A DNA stretch of 64,000 bases from an uncultured Eubacteriales bacterium (GCA_900317905.1 ONIN01000003.1:81780-145779); one strand, 5' to 3'. Counted from the stretch's first letter, positions 1 to 8,282 are shown. A program made the numbers and translations. The notes: generated by a model from the sequence alone, not told the origin.

Positions 1-272
1 ATGATCAGCCGCTTCCAGGCCGGCTGGCTGGAGAAGGCGCGCTCGTCACCCTCCACGGCCTCGTTTTCACCAGTCATGGCGCAGTAGCCGCCGATGGGCA
101 GGGCTCTGAGGGCATAGAGGGTCTCCCCTTTTTGTTTTTTCCACAATGCCGGGCCCATGCCGATGGAAAATTCCTCCACCCGCACGCCGCAGGCCTTGGC
201 GGCCGCGAAATGCCCGAACTCGTGGACGGCGATGAGGATCCCGAAACCCAGGATCGCGAGGAGAATATACAT
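1..272 (-). CDS. rseP: RseP-type site-2 zinc metalloprotease, partial (N-terminus only)
   Basis: This is the first ~90 residues of an intramembrane site-2 protease (M50 family), which cleaves membrane-bound anti-sigma factors or signal peptides within the membrane. The translation starts MYILLAILGFGILIAVHEFG and shows the HEFGH zinc-binding motif in the first transmembrane helix at about residues 17-21, followed by the usual ALRALPIGGY stretch. The ATG at 272 lies 26 bases after the dxr stop, so the gene closes a pyrH-frr-uppS-cdsA-dxr-rseP cluster. The rest of the gene lies outside the window. Confidence 0.93.
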   Translation of the reverse strand, partial: MYILLAILGFGILIAVHEFGHFAAAKACGVRVEEFSIGMGPALWKKQKGETLYALRALPIGGYCAMTGENEAVEGDERAFSSQPAWKRLI

Positions 273-298
273 GGGATGTTCCTTTCAGAAACGAAGAA

Positions 299-1447
299 TT
301 ACTGCTTGAAATACGCTCTTACGAAGGCGCGTGCCTCTTGGTCGGCGGCGAGGATGGCGTCCAGATCCGGGTTCTCGGTTCTCGGAACCGTCTGCACCGC
401 CGCGGCGACGCTGTCGTAAATATCATTATACCCGATCTTATGATCCAGAAACAGATGCACCGCCACCTCGTTGGCCGCGTTCATGACCGCTGCGTCGGTG
501 CCGCCGTTTCTGGCGCACTGGATGGCCAGCGCCAGGCAGGGCAGCTTTTCGAAGTCCGGGGCGTAGAAGTTCAACCCCTTCCCTAATTTCGTGAAGTCCA
601 GCCGCTCACTCATGCTGGCGACACGATTGGGATAGGTCAGCGCATACTGGATGGGCAGGCCCATATCCGGCACGCCCAGCTGGGCGATGACGGTGCCGTC
701 CACCAGCTCCACCATGGAGTGGACGATGCTCTCGGGGTGGATCAGCACCTCGATGCCGTCCGGCGTAGTGCCGAACAGATGCATGGCCTCGATGAATTCC
801 AGGCCCTTGTTCATCATGGTGGCGCTGTCCACGCTGATCTTCGCGCCCATGCTCCAGTTGGGATGGCGCACGGCCTGCTCGGGAGTCACATCCTTGGTCT
901 GCTCTCTGCTCCAGCCTCTAAAGGGGCCGCCGGAGCCGGTGAGCAGGACTTTCCGCAGCTCGCCCTTCCTGCCGGTGAGGCACTGGAAGATGGCGCTGTG
1001 CTCCGAATCCACGGGAACGATCTCCGCGCCGCAGTCCGCCGCCCGCTGCATGACGATGGAGCCGGCGCAGACCAGGGTCTCCTTGTTGGCCAGAGCGATG
1101 CGGCGCTTCTTTTTGATGGCCTCCAGCGTGGGCTTCAGGCCGACGGCGCCGGAGACGGCAGTGACCACGGCGTCGGTGTCGGAGATCACAGCGGCCTCCA
1201 CCAATGCGTGCTCGCCGCCCCAGACCTTGATATCGGTATCGGCAAGGGCGGTTTTCAATTCCTTCGCCGCGCTCTCGTCGGTGACGGCGACCATGGCGGG
1301 GCGCAGTTTTCTCGCCTGCTCCTCCGCCAGCTTGATGCTGCGGTTGGTGCTGATGGCCCGCACCTGCAGGCCCAAATGCTCCGCCACGGCCACGGTCTGC
1401 CGACCGATGCTGCCGGTGGAGCCCAGAATCGAAATGGATCGTACCAT
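299..1447 (-). CDS. dxr: 1-deoxy-D-xylulose-5-phosphate reductoisomerase
   Basis: The product converts DXP to 2-C-methyl-D-erythritol 4-phosphate with NADPH, the first committed step of the MEP isoprenoid pathway in the cytoplasm. The 382-residue protein has the normal family length. Visible motifs are the NADPH loop GSTGSIGRQT at the N-terminus, ALANKETLVCAG, the metal-binding PVDSEHSAIFQ and the substrate loop HPNWSMGAKISVDSATMMNK. I chose the ATG at 1447, which has an AAAGG site upstream; an earlier in-frame start at 1522 would run through a GC-rich palindrome. It lies between cdsA and rseP, the usual Gram-positive order. Confidence 0.95.
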   Translation of the reverse strand: MVRSISILGSTGSIGRQTVAVAEHLGLQVRAISTNRSIKLAEEQARKLRPAMVAVTDESAAKELKTALADTDIKVWGGEHALVEAAVISDTDAVVTAVSGAVGLKPTLEAIKKKRRIALANKETLVCAGSIVMQRAADCGAEIVPVDSEHSAIFQCLTGRKGELRKVLLTGSGGPFRGWSREQTKDVTPEQAVRHPNWSMGAKISVDSATMMNKGLEFIEAMHLFGTTPDGIEVLIHPESIVHSMVELVDGTVIAQLGVPDMGLPIQYALTYPNRVASMSERLDFTKLGKGLNFYAPDFEKLPCLALAIQCARNGGTDAAVMNAANEVAVHLFLDHKIGYNDIYDSVAAAVQTVPRTENPDLDAILAADQEARAFVRAYFKQ

Positions 1448-1483
1448 AATCTTACCTTTCTTAATTGCGTTGGAATGGAGATT

Positions 1484-1511
1484 TAGGGCGGGACACGTGC
1501 ACCCCGCCCTA
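1484..1511. repeat. GC-rich palindromic intergenic repeat
   Basis: TAGGGCGGG and CCCCGCCCTA arms flank a short centre between dxr and cdsA. It resembles the palindromes at 2440-2514 and 10306-10337, so it looks like one member of a dispersed short-repeat family. No coding role is seen. Confidence 0.6.
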
Positions 1512-1525
1512 TTTCCTGTCATTTT

Positions 1526-2362
1526 TCAGCTTACCATGACCCCGATGGCAGGCCAGAGAATCACCAGCAGCTCCAGCAGGGGCGCAGTGAAGATGGTGCT
1601 GTCGAAGCGATCCAGCATGCCGCCGTGGCCGGGCAGCAGGTTAGAATAGTCCTTCACGCCGTACTCCCGCTTGATGGCGGAGAAGGCCAGATCGCCCATC
1701 TGTCCGGCGAGGGAGCCCAGCAGGCCGTAGACCATCATGCCGAGGAAGTTTACATAATAACCACAGAGCTTCAGCACCAGACCGTACAGCAGCGCGCCGA
1801 CGATGGCCGCCAGCAGACCGCCCACGGCGCCCTCGATGCTCTTGTTGGGGCTCAGATGCGGGGCCAGCTTCCGCTTGCCCATGGCGTTGCCCACGAAGAA
1901 GGCGCCGGAGTCGCTGATCCAAACGATAATGAAGGTCAGGAGGATGTAAGGTGCCTTTGGAGCGTGCTGCCCCAGCCGCACCAGGGAGGTCAGCAGATAA
2001 GGGATCAGCAGGCCCGCGGTGAACACCAGCGCAGGCTCCACGAAGTGCATGCGGTTGTTTTCGCTGCGGAAGGTGCGCATCATCTCTCCGAACATGACCA
2101 CCAGCAGCAGCCATGCCGCCAGCTTCAAAGCCACGTCGCCGAAGCCGAAGACGGTGCCCATGGGGATCAAAACGGCGGCCACTCCGGCGTAGATGCCGAA
2201 GCGCTTGCGGAAGCGGGAGCCCATGGTGGTGTGCAGCAGCTCCCAGGCGCTGAATGCCGCCATGACGGAGACCACGATGGCCCAGCCCCACAGCGGTGCG
2301 AAAAAGATTACGGCCAGCAGTGCCGGAATGCCGATCCCGGCAACGATCAGTCTGTTTTTCAT
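1526..2362 (-). CDS. cdsA: Phosphatidate cytidylyltransferase
   Basis: This integral membrane enzyme makes CDP-diacylglycerol from phosphatidic acid and CTP, the branch point of phospholipid synthesis. The 278-residue protein is almost entirely hydrophobic helices. The C-terminal half holds the signature region: WISDSGAFFVGNAMGK, then SPNKSIEGAVGG, and the conserved KDYSNLLPGHGGMLDRFDS segment near the end. It sits between uppS and dxr in the conserved lipid/isoprenoid cluster. Length and motifs match the family, and I see no defect. Confidence 0.95.
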   Translation of the reverse strand: MKNRLIVAGIGIPALLAVIFFAPLWGWAIVVSVMAAFSAWELLHTTMGSRFRKRFGIYAGVAAVLIPMGTVFGFGDVALKLAAWLLLVVMFGEMMRTFRSENNRMHFVEPALVFTAGLLIPYLLTSLVRLGQHAPKAPYILLTFIIVWISDSGAFFVGNAMGKRKLAPHLSPNKSIEGAVGGLLAAIVGALLYGLVLKLCGYYVNFLGMMVYGLLGSLAGQMGDLAFSAIKREYGVKDYSNLLPGHGGMLDRFDSTIFTAPLLELLVILWPAIGVMVS

Positions 2363-2439
2363 GTTTCTCTGTCCTTTACTGGTTGATGTGAGAAAGGGAA
2401 TTCAAATTCAAGTTTAACAGGATGTTGAAATGATCCACC

Positions 2440-2514
2440 GTAGGGCGGGGACCTGTGCCCCGCCGTTACATGGGCAGCACATTCAACGCGGCGGGGCACA
2501 GGTCCCCGCCCTAC
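2440..2514. repeat. Long perfect inverted repeat (dispersed GC-rich element)
   Basis: Two perfectly complementary 26-base arms (2440-2465 and 2489-2514), each built around GGGGACCTGTGCCCC, flank a 23-base loop between uppS and cdsA. It fits the same family as 1484-1511 and 10306-10337. A transcript here would fold strongly, but there is no U-tract, so it is not a typical terminator. Confidence 0.7.
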
Positions 2515-2546
2515 AAGGAGCGAGCGTGAAACGCCCAATTTACCGC

Positions 2547-3290
2547 TCATTTCACCCCACCGAAGCGGCGGTCTCTTCTCTGGAACTCGATGATGGCGTC
2601 GTCCATGTCCCGCTCGGAGAAATCCGGCCAGAGGACGTCGGTGAAATAGAGCTCCGAATAGGCGCCCTGCCAGGGAAGGAAGTTCGAAAGCCGCTCTTCC
2701 CCACTGGTTCGGATGATCAGATCCGGATCCGGGATGCCGGTGGAGTAGAGCAGACTGGAGAAATAGTCCTCCGTCAGCTCCGGGGCCTCGCCGGTTTGAT
2801 ACAGTTCCGCGTATTTCCGCACGGCGTGGAGGATCTCGTCCCGGCCGCCGTAGTTGATGCAGAGATTCAGCTGGCATCCGTCGTGGCGGCTGCTCTCGGC
2901 TCTGGCGTCGGCCATGAGCTGCTGCAGAGCCGGAGACAGGGCCGTCAGCTCTCCGAAGAAGTCCATGCGGATGCCGTCGCGCTTCATGACCTCGATGGAT
3001 TCGACGATGTAGCGCTCAAAAAGATCCATCAGCGTCCGAACCTCGTCGTCCGGCCGCTTCCAGTTTTCCGTGGAAAAGGCGTAGAGGGTCAGATACTCGA
3101 TGCCGATGTCCTTGCAGTAATTGGCGATCTTCCGCACGGTCTCGGCGCCCACGGCGTGGCCGGCGGTTCTCGGAAGTCCCCGCTTTTTCGCCCAGCGGCC
3201 GTTGCCGTCTAAGATAATGCCGATGTGCTTCGGCAGACGGTCGAAGTCCACCTCCGGTTTCGTCCCGGTTTTCTTTTGAAACAATGCCAT
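2547..3290 (-). CDS. uppS: Isoprenyl transferase (undecaprenyl diphosphate synthase)
   Basis: This cis-prenyltransferase condenses isopentenyl diphosphate units onto farnesyl diphosphate to make the undecaprenyl lipid carrier for cell-wall synthesis. The 247-residue protein shows all family blocks: HIGIILDGNGRWAKKRG with the catalytic Asp near residue 28, TLYAFSTENW in the middle, and IIRTSGEERLSNFLPWQ plus the AYSELYFTDVLWPDF C-terminal block. It is followed downstream by cdsA and preceded by frr, with a hairpin terminator in between. Confidence 0.95.
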   Translation of the reverse strand: MALFQKKTGTKPEVDFDRLPKHIGIILDGNGRWAKKRGLPRTAGHAVGAETVRKIANYCKDIGIEYLTLYAFSTENWKRPDDEVRTLMDLFERYIVESIEVMKRDGIRMDFFGELTALSPALQQLMADARAESSRHDGCQLNLCINYGGRDEILHAVRKYAELYQTGEAPELTEDYFSSLLYSTGIPDPDLIIRTSGEERLSNFLPWQGAYSELYFTDVLWPDFSERDMDDAIIEFQRRDRRFGGVK

Positions 3291-3313
3291 AGCTTTTTCT
3301 CCAGTCTATGCTC

Positions 3314-3340
3314 AAAAAGGGGATCAAAGATCCCCTTTTT
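3314..3340. terminator. Bidirectional hairpin terminator downstream of frr
   Basis: AAAAAGGGGATC pairs perfectly with GATCCCCTTTTT across a 3-base loop, and runs of T follow on both strands. It lies between frr (ending 3357) and uppS, so pyrH-frr transcripts probably end here, at least in part. Confidence 0.85.
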
Positions 3341-3356
3341 GTCATTTGTATGGGAA

Positions 3357-3911
3357 TTAAAGCTCCATGAGCTCCTTCTCTTTGTCGTCCGCGATCTTCT
3401 CGACTTCCTTGATATAGTCGTCGGTCATCTTCTGCATATCCTTCTCGACGTCCTTGAAGTCGTCCTCGGTGATCTCGGATTTCTTCTTCTGAGCCTTGAA
3501 CTTATCCATGGCGTCGCGGCGGATGTTGCGGACGGCCACCTTGGCCTCCTCGCCGTACTTCTTCACCTGCTTGGCCAGATCCTTACGGCGCTCCTCGGTC
3601 AGCTGCGGGAACACCAGACGGATGGCGCGGCCGTCGTTCTGGGGGTTGATGCCCAGCTCGGAGGCCTGGATGGCCTTCTCGATGGCCTTGAGGGCAGAGG
3701 CGTCCCAGGGCTGGATCAGCAGGCTGCGGGCGTCGGGCACGCTGATGGAAGCCACCTGATTGATCGGGGTGTCGGTGCCATAGTATTCCACGGTGATCCG
3801 GTCCAGCACGGCGGGATTGGCCTTACCGGCGCGGACAGAGGCGAGCTGCTCTTTGAGGAACTCGCAGGTACGTTTCATTTTCCTCTCAAAATCCTGATAA
3901 TCGACTGACAT
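3357..3911 (-). CDS. frr: Ribosome recycling factor
   Basis: This factor splits the post-termination ribosome together with EF-G. The 184-residue protein has the usual length and composition, a charged coiled-coil rich in Lys and Glu. Family blocks include EQLASVRAGKANPAVLDRI, YYGTDTPINQVASISVPDAR and the C-terminal KKSEITEDDFKDVEKDMQKM stretch. It lies 36 bases downstream of pyrH, which is its usual partner, and the two are likely co-transcribed. Confidence 0.97.
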   Translation of the reverse strand: MSVDYQDFERKMKRTCEFLKEQLASVRAGKANPAVLDRITVEYYGTDTPINQVASISVPDARSLLIQPWDASALKAIEKAIQASELGINPQNDGRAIRLVFPQLTEERRKDLAKQVKKYGEEAKVAVRNIRRDAMDKFKAQKKKSEITEDDFKDVEKDMQKMTDDYIKEVEKIADDKEKELMEL

Positions 3912-3947
3912 GTTGACTCCTCCTCTATTTTGAAATAAACGTTTTTC

Positions 3948-4667
3948 TTATTTGACCAGTGTGCCAACCGCCTGGCCGGTCACGGCGCGGAGGATGTTCT
4001 CCGGCTCCGAGAGGGCAAAGACGAACACGGGCAGATGATTGTCCATGGCGAGGCTGGTGGCCGTGGAATCCATGACCGCCAGATGCTGGGCCAGCACCTC
4101 GTCGTAGGTGATGTTGTCGTACTTCACGGCAGAGGCGTCCACTCTGGGATCGGCACTGTAAACGCCGTCGATGTTTTTGGCCAGCAAAATGGCGTCAGCG
4201 TCGATCTCGCAGGCGCGGAGCACGGCCGCGGTATCGGTGGAGAAATAGGGGCAGCCTGTGCCGCCGGCGAAGAGGACGACCTTCCCCTCCTCCAGATGCT
4301 TCACTGCCCGCTGGCGGGTATAGGTCTCGGCAAAGGCGCGCATCTCCGTGGCGGTCTGGACGCGGGCGGGAATGTCCTTCTGCTCCATGACGTCGGAGAC
4401 GGCAAGGCAGTTCATGACGGTGGCCAGCATGCCCATGTGGTCGGCTCTGGAGCGCTCCATATAGCCGCCGCCGTCCTTGGCGCCGCGCCAGAAGTTGCCG
4501 CCGCCGATGACGACGCCCACCTGCACGCCCAGCTCGCGGCACTCCTGAATGGCGTCGCAGACCTGAGCGATCATTTTAAAATCAAGACCGGTCTTTTTCT
4601 CTCCGGCCAGCGCCTCACCGCTGATCTTCAGAAGGATGCGGTGATATTTCGGCGTAATGTTTTCCAA
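3948..4667 (-). CDS. pyrH: UMP kinase
   Basis: This bacterial-type UMP kinase of the amino-acid-kinase fold phosphorylates UMP to UDP. Motifs seen: ILLKISGEALAG near the N-terminus, VGVVIGGGNFWRG, DHMGMLATVMN and LLAKNIDGVYSADPR. I chose a TTG start at 4667 because a GAGGGG ribosome site lies six bases upstream, giving a 239-residue protein. The longer GTG start at 4688 would put that ribosome site inside the coding region. It heads the pyrH-frr pair. Confidence 0.93.
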   Translation of the reverse strand: MENITPKYHRILLKISGEALAGEKKTGLDFKMIAQVCDAIQECRELGVQVGVVIGGGNFWRGAKDGGGYMERSRADHMGMLATVMNCLAVSDVMEQKDIPARVQTATEMRAFAETYTRQRAVKHLEEGKVVLFAGGTGCPYFSTDTAAVLRACEIDADAILLAKNIDGVYSADPRVDASAVKYDNITYDEVLAQHLAVMDSTATSLAMDNHLPVFVFALSEPENILRAVTGQAVGTLVK

Positions 4668-4812
4668 TGGTATCCCCTCATTTCGCACAGTTGTGTATCC
4701 TATTTTAATATAAAATCCAGAAAAAGAAAAGGGGGTAAATGTGAAAGTTTAAAAACCGTTGAAATCAGAGGAGAATGCGTGTACAAATTGAAGTTTGTCT
4801 GCCAGACCCACA

Positions 4813-4835
4813 TGGCTCGCCCTCCGGGAGAGCCA
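4813..4835. repeat. Short intergenic palindrome
   Basis: TGGCTC and GAGAGCCA-type arms enclose a CCTCCGG core in the ~300-base gap between pyrH and the ACT-domain gene. No ORF or promoter is convincing in the rest of this gap, apart from the terminator at 4918-4954. Confidence 0.4.
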
Positions 4836-4917
4836 AGGGGTGTGCAGCATCATCCTACTCCCCGATAAACTGGAATTTGAAATCCGTCGAAAACACTTTC
4901 AACTCCACACTTAACAG

Positions 4918-4954
4918 AAAAACTCCCTCTGCGCGTTATTTTCTGCGCAGAGGG
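4918..4954 (-). terminator. Intrinsic terminator of the ACT-domain gene
   Basis: On the minus strand CCCTCTGCGC and GCGCAGAGGG form a perfect 10-bp stem (4925-4934 with 4945-4954), followed by AGTTTTT. It lies 20 bases past the stop codon of the ACT-domain gene. Confidence 0.9.
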
Positions 4955-4974
4955 TGTTTTGATTCGGAATGCTT

Positions 4975-5418
4975 TTACGCTGCCATGACCCGGACGTTGA
5001 CCACGCCCTTGGTTTTCCTCAGGGCGGTGAGGAACGCGTCGGTGGTGATGCGCATATGCTCGGTGACGGCGGTGATGGTCACCGGGGCAACGCCGTTGGT
5101 GGGGATGCTCTGGTTGATGGTGAGGATGTTGGCGCCGTTGCCCGCGAAGATCGCCAGCACCGAAGAAAGCACGCCCTGCTGATCCCGCAGCTCCATATTG
5201 AAGGTGACCACGCTGCTGTGGTTCATGTCGTGGAAGGCGCTGACCGCGTCCTTGTATTTATAAAAGGCGCTGCGGCTGATGTCCACCCGCTCCACTGCCT
5301 GGGCCACGGTGCGCACCTCGCCGGTCTCCAGAAGCTCCTTGGCCTGCACCACCTTGGCAAAGACCTCCGGCAGGACGCTGGCCTCCACCAGATAATACTT
5401 CGGAACCTTGCTTGCCAT
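4975..5418 (-). CDS. ACT-domain regulatory protein (PheB / UPF0735 type)
   Basis: The 147-residue cytoplasmic protein has an N-terminal helical, HTH-like part (about residues 25-55, including AVERVDISRSAFYKYKD). A C-terminal ACT domain starts at about residue 70 (SSVVTFNMELRDQQGVLSSV). ACT domains bind amino acids and regulate amino-acid metabolism; the UPF0735 group is often called PheB, but its exact role is not established. The start at 5418 is set by an AGGAGG site seven bases upstream. The gene is monocistronic: its own promoter lies at 5470-5498 and a strong terminator follows the stop. Confidence 0.85.
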   Translation of the reverse strand: MASKVPKYYLVEASVLPEVFAKVVQAKELLETGEVRTVAQAVERVDISRSAFYKYKDAVSAFHDMNHSSVVTFNMELRDQQGVLSSVLAIFAGNGANILTINQSIPTNGVAPVTITAVTEHMRITTDAFLTALRKTKGVVNVRVMAA

Positions 5419-5469
5419 CTCTCTCCTCCTGTCCGCGCACGAAACACAATTGTACACACTTGCAAAAGG

Positions 5470-5498
5470 ATTATAGCACGTTCCGGAATGAAACACAA
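5470..5498 (-). promoter_or_regulatory. Sigma-A promoter of the ACT-domain gene
   Basis: On the minus strand TTGTGT (5493-5498) and TATAAT (5470-5475) are separated by 17 bases. The predicted start lies ~45 bases before the ATG at 5418. Confidence 0.8.
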
Positions 5499-5512
5499 GG
5501 AAAAGTTGGCGG

Positions 5513-7261
5513 TTATTCCACGTCCTGCAGGGCGTCGTAGTTCTCCTCGCCGGTGCGGACCTTGACCACCCGGAGGACGCTGTAGACGAAGATCTTGCCG
5601 TCGCCGATGTGGCCGGTGTAGAGGGACTTTTTGGCGGCCTGGATCACATCGTCCACGGGGATCTTGCTGACCACGACCTCCACCTTCACCTTTGGCAGCA
5701 GGGTCGCGTCCATCTCGACGCCGCGGTAGTACTCCCCCGCCCCCTTCTGCACGCCGCAGCCCATGACCTGCGCCATGGTCATGCCGGTGACGCCCAGATC
5801 GTTGAGGGCCTTTTTCAGCTTGTCGAATCTGGCGAGTTTCGCGAGGATGACCACCTTGTAGATCCCGGTGTCCGGCATGCCCACCACGGTCTCCCGAATC
5901 ACGGGCACCGCCGCGTTCTGCTGAAGCTTGCTTGCCAGCTCGTATTCCCCGACGCCGAGATCCGTGTTCTCGTTTACGTCCATGGTGGCGCTCATGTCCT
6001 GCACCGCGAAGCCGGAATAGGCACTGGGGAGGCCGTGCTCCGTGATGTCGAGGCCGGTGATCTCCTCCTCCGCCGTGACGCGGAGACCCAAAGTCTTATC
6101 CAGCAGCAGGAAGAACAGCGTGATGGTCACCGCCGTCCAGCCGATGATGCTCACCATGCCGAGGGTCTGGATGCCAAGAAGCTGCAGCCCGCCGCCGTAG
6201 AAGAGCCCCACAAGGCTGTCGTTTCCCGGGGCAGAGGTGGTGGCAAAGAGTCCCACCGCCAGGGCACCCCAAATGCCGTTTAAGCAGTGCACAGCTACCG
6301 CACCCACCGGGTCATCGATCCGGAGCTTATAGTCCAGCAGCCAGACGCCGAAGTTCACCAGCAGTCCCGCCACCGCGCCGATGAGGATGCTGCCCAGGGC
6401 GTCGGTCACGTCGCAGCCGGCGGTGATGGCAACCAGGCCCGCCAGCGAGGCGTTCAGGCACATGGAGACGTCCGGTTTCCCGTAGCGCAGCCAGGTGTAG
6501 ATCATGCAGACCACCGTTGCCACCGCCGGGGCGATGGTGGTGGTGACGAAGATGGAGCCCAGCTGCTCCACACTGGCGGCCGCCGCGCCGTTGAAGCCGT
6601 ACCACCCCAGCCACAGAATGAACACGCCCAGGGCACCCAGCGGGATGTTGTGGCCGGGAATGGCGTTGACGCGCTTCACGGTTCCGTCCTTGCCTTTTTC
6701 AAACTTCCCGATCCTGGGGCCCACCATCTTTGCGCCGATCAGCGCGCAGACGCCGCCCACCATGTGGATGGCCGCGGAGCCCGCGAAATCGTGGAATCCA
6801 AACTGCGCCAGCCAGCCGCCGCCCCAGACCCAATGGGCCTCGATGGGGTAGATCAGCGCCGAGATCACCGCCGAGTACACGCAGTAGGACAAAAACCTTG
6901 TCCGCTCCGCCATGGCCCCGGAGACGATGGTGGAGGTGGTGGCGCAGAACACCAGATTGAACACGAAGTTCGACCAGTCGAAGTCCGCGTAAGAGTTGAA
7001 AATGTCGAAGCCGGGCTTTCCGATGAAGCCCAGAAAATCTTCACCGAACAGCAGGCCGAAGCCGATCAGGATGAAGGTGCAGGTGCCGATGCAGAAGTCC
7101 ATCAGGTTCTTCATCAGGATGTTGCCGGCATTCTTGGCTCTGGAAAAGCCGGTCTCCACCATGGCAAAGCCCGCCTGCATCCAAAACACCAGCGCAGCTC
7201 CCAGCAAAAACCACACGCCGAAGGTCAGCTCCGACATCGCACGGAAAATTTCTCCTGTCAT
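5513..7261 (-). CDS. amt: Ammonium transporter fused to a PII (GlnB/GlnK) domain
   Basis: The 582-residue protein joins two functions. Residues ~1-410 are an Amt/Rh channel with 11 predicted helices and family blocks such as FWMQAGFAMVETGF, GSAAIHMVGG and the HCLNGIWGALAVGLFA twin-His region. A linker of ~55 residues follows, and from about residue 465 (GIYKVVILAKLARFDKLKKA) to the end lies a PII signalling domain with a T-loop region (GCGVQKGAGEYYRGVEMDATLLPKVKVEVV). PII proteins normally plug the Amt pore depending on ATP/ADP and 2-oxoglutarate; the fusion builds this brake into the channel. An AAGGAGG site lies eight bases before the ATG. Expression is probably set by the leader hairpins at 7287-7324. 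Confidence 0.93.
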   Translation of the reverse strand: MTGEIFRAMSELTFGVWFLLGAALVFWMQAGFAMVETGFSRAKNAGNILMKNLMDFCIGTCTFILIGFGLLFGEDFLGFIGKPGFDIFNSYADFDWSNFVFNLVFCATTSTIVSGAMAERTRFLSYCVYSAVISALIYPIEAHWVWGGGWLAQFGFHDFAGSAAIHMVGGVCALIGAKMVGPRIGKFEKGKDGTVKRVNAIPGHNIPLGALGVFILWLGWYGFNGAAAASVEQLGSIFVTTTIAPAVATVVCMIYTWLRYGKPDVSMCLNASLAGLVAITAGCDVTDALGSILIGAVAGLLVNFGVWLLDYKLRIDDPVGAVAVHCLNGIWGALAVGLFATTSAPGNDSLVGLFYGGGLQLLGIQTLGMVSIIGWTAVTITLFFLLLDKTLGLRVTAEEEITGLDITEHGLPSAYSGFAVQDMSATMDVNENTDLGVGEYELASKLQQNAAVPVIRETVVGMPDTGIYKVVILAKLARFDKLKKALNDLGVTGMTMAQVMGCGVQKGAGEYYRGVEMDATLLPKVKVEVVVSKIPVDDVIQAAKKSLYTGHIGDGKIFVYSVLRVVKVRTGEENYDALQDVE

Positions 7262-7286
7262 AATGGGTTCCTCCTTTTAAAACGAG

Positions 7287-7324
7287 AAAGACGCCGCAGC
7301 CTCACTGCTGCGACGTCTTTGTCG
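7287..7324 (-). promoter_or_regulatory. Candidate ANTAR-responsive antiterminator/terminator leader of amt
   Basis: The 70-base leader of amt can fold in two ways. One is a long terminator hairpin (7287-7320): AAAGACG-U-CGCAGC pairs with GCTGCG-G-CGTCTTT, and U-rich sequence follows. The other is two short adjacent hairpins, P1 (7311-7324, stem CGAC/GTCG, loop AAAGAC) and P2 (7297-7310, stem CAGC/GCTG, loop AGTGAG). Both loops are six bases with A at position 1 and G at position 4, the pattern known for RNA targets of ANTAR-domain antiterminators. P1 uses the terminator's 5' arm, so the folds exclude each other. The zero-length linker between P1 and P2 is unusual. Confidence 0.55.
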
Positions 7325-7339
7325 TCTCAAGATGGTGGA

Positions 7340-7369
7340 ATTTTACACCATTTCCCGGTTTTTCGTCAA
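7340..7369 (-). promoter_or_regulatory. Sigma-A promoter of amt
   Basis: Minus-strand TTGACG (7364-7369) and TAAAAT (7340-7345) have an 18-base spacer. Transcription from about 7333 would place the whole hairpin leader in the mRNA. Confidence 0.75.
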
Positions 7370-7524
7370 CGGATGATTTAACAAAATTAACCGATAATAT
7401 TATCGAAATTTATGTGAAAAAGAGACATTTCAATTTTGGGAAAGCAAACCTTAGGAAATTCGATACATTTCTGCTGCATCTCTCCGTTACAATGCAGTTG
7501 CCATGGCAAAACGGAGGAATGATC

Positions 7525-8235
7525 ATGCAATACAAAACGAAACGGAAGCCGGGTTTGGCGCTGGCGCTTCTGCTGATGCTCGGTCTGGTGCTGGTGCTCA
7601 GCGGGATGCGCCGCCACAGTGACACCGACGGTCTCCCCGAAGCCCTCCGGGAGCTCTATGACCGAAACCCGGAGGCGCGGGAATTTGTGCTGGACTATGA
7701 AAAGTATAAGGACGCCGACCCGGTCATCGACCTCTCCGGTGAAATTGAAACGGGCCAGGCGCCGCTGCTGCTCCAGTGGGATCTGCGCTGGGGCTACCGC
7801 AGCTACAACGGCAGCTTTCTCGCCTGCACCGGCTGCGGACCCACGGTGCTCAGCATGGCAGTGATCGGACTCACCGGGGACTTAAGCTGTGATCCCTGGC
7901 GGGTGGCGCAGTACGCGGAGGAGGGCGGATACAACGTCCCCGGAAGCGGCACCAGCTGGCGCTTCATCCCCGAGGGCGCAGTGCACTACGGGCTGTCTGC
8001 CCAAGAGCTGCCCCTGGACGAATCCTGTGTCACCGAGGCGCTCGATTCCGGCGAGCTGGTGGTGATCGTGGTGGGCCCCGGAGACTTCACCACCACGGGC
8101 CACTATCTGCTTTTGACCGGTGTCGAGGACGGCGGCTTCCGGCTCAACGACCCCAACAGCCCGAAGAACTCCAAAACGGTCTGGAGCTGGGCGCGCCTGT
8201 CTCCGCAGATCCAGAATCTCTGGGCGCTGGGCTGA
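7525..8235 (+). CDS. Membrane-anchored C39-like cysteine peptidase, copy 1
   Basis: The 236-residue protein begins with a short basic stretch and one transmembrane helix (about residues 8-27), then a papain-like C39_2 domain facing outside. The likely catalytic residues are visible: Cys in ACTGCGPTVLSMA, His in TTGHYLLLTG and Asp in RLNDPNSPKN. The start at 7525 is chosen because GGAGG lies seven bases upstream; other ATGs sit too close. A paralogue with roughly half identical residues follows at 8308, in the same direction but with its own promoter. The substrate is unknown; such proteins may cleave peptides or cell-wall cross-links. Confidence 0.8.
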   Translation: MQYKTKRKPGLALALLLMLGLVLVLSGMRRHSDTDGLPEALRELYDRNPEAREFVLDYEKYKDADPVIDLSGEIETGQAPLLLQWDLRWGYRSYNGSFLACTGCGPTVLSMAVIGLTGDLSCDPWRVAQYAEEGGYNVPGSGTSWRFIPEGAVHYGLSAQELPLDESCVTEALDSGELVVIVVGPGDFTTTGHYLLLTGVEDGGFRLNDPNSPKNSKTVWSWARLSPQIQNLWALG

Positions 8236-8253
8236 GCCTTCGACGGTTTTTCG

Positions 8254-8282
8254 TTGCATTCTCCGGTTTTTTGGGGTATAAT
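8254..8282 (+). promoter_or_regulatory. Promoter of the second C39-like peptidase gene
   Basis: TTGCAT (8254-8259) and TATAAT (8277-8282) are spaced by 17 bases in the gap between the two paralogues. The predicted start is about 8289. Confidence 0.75.
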
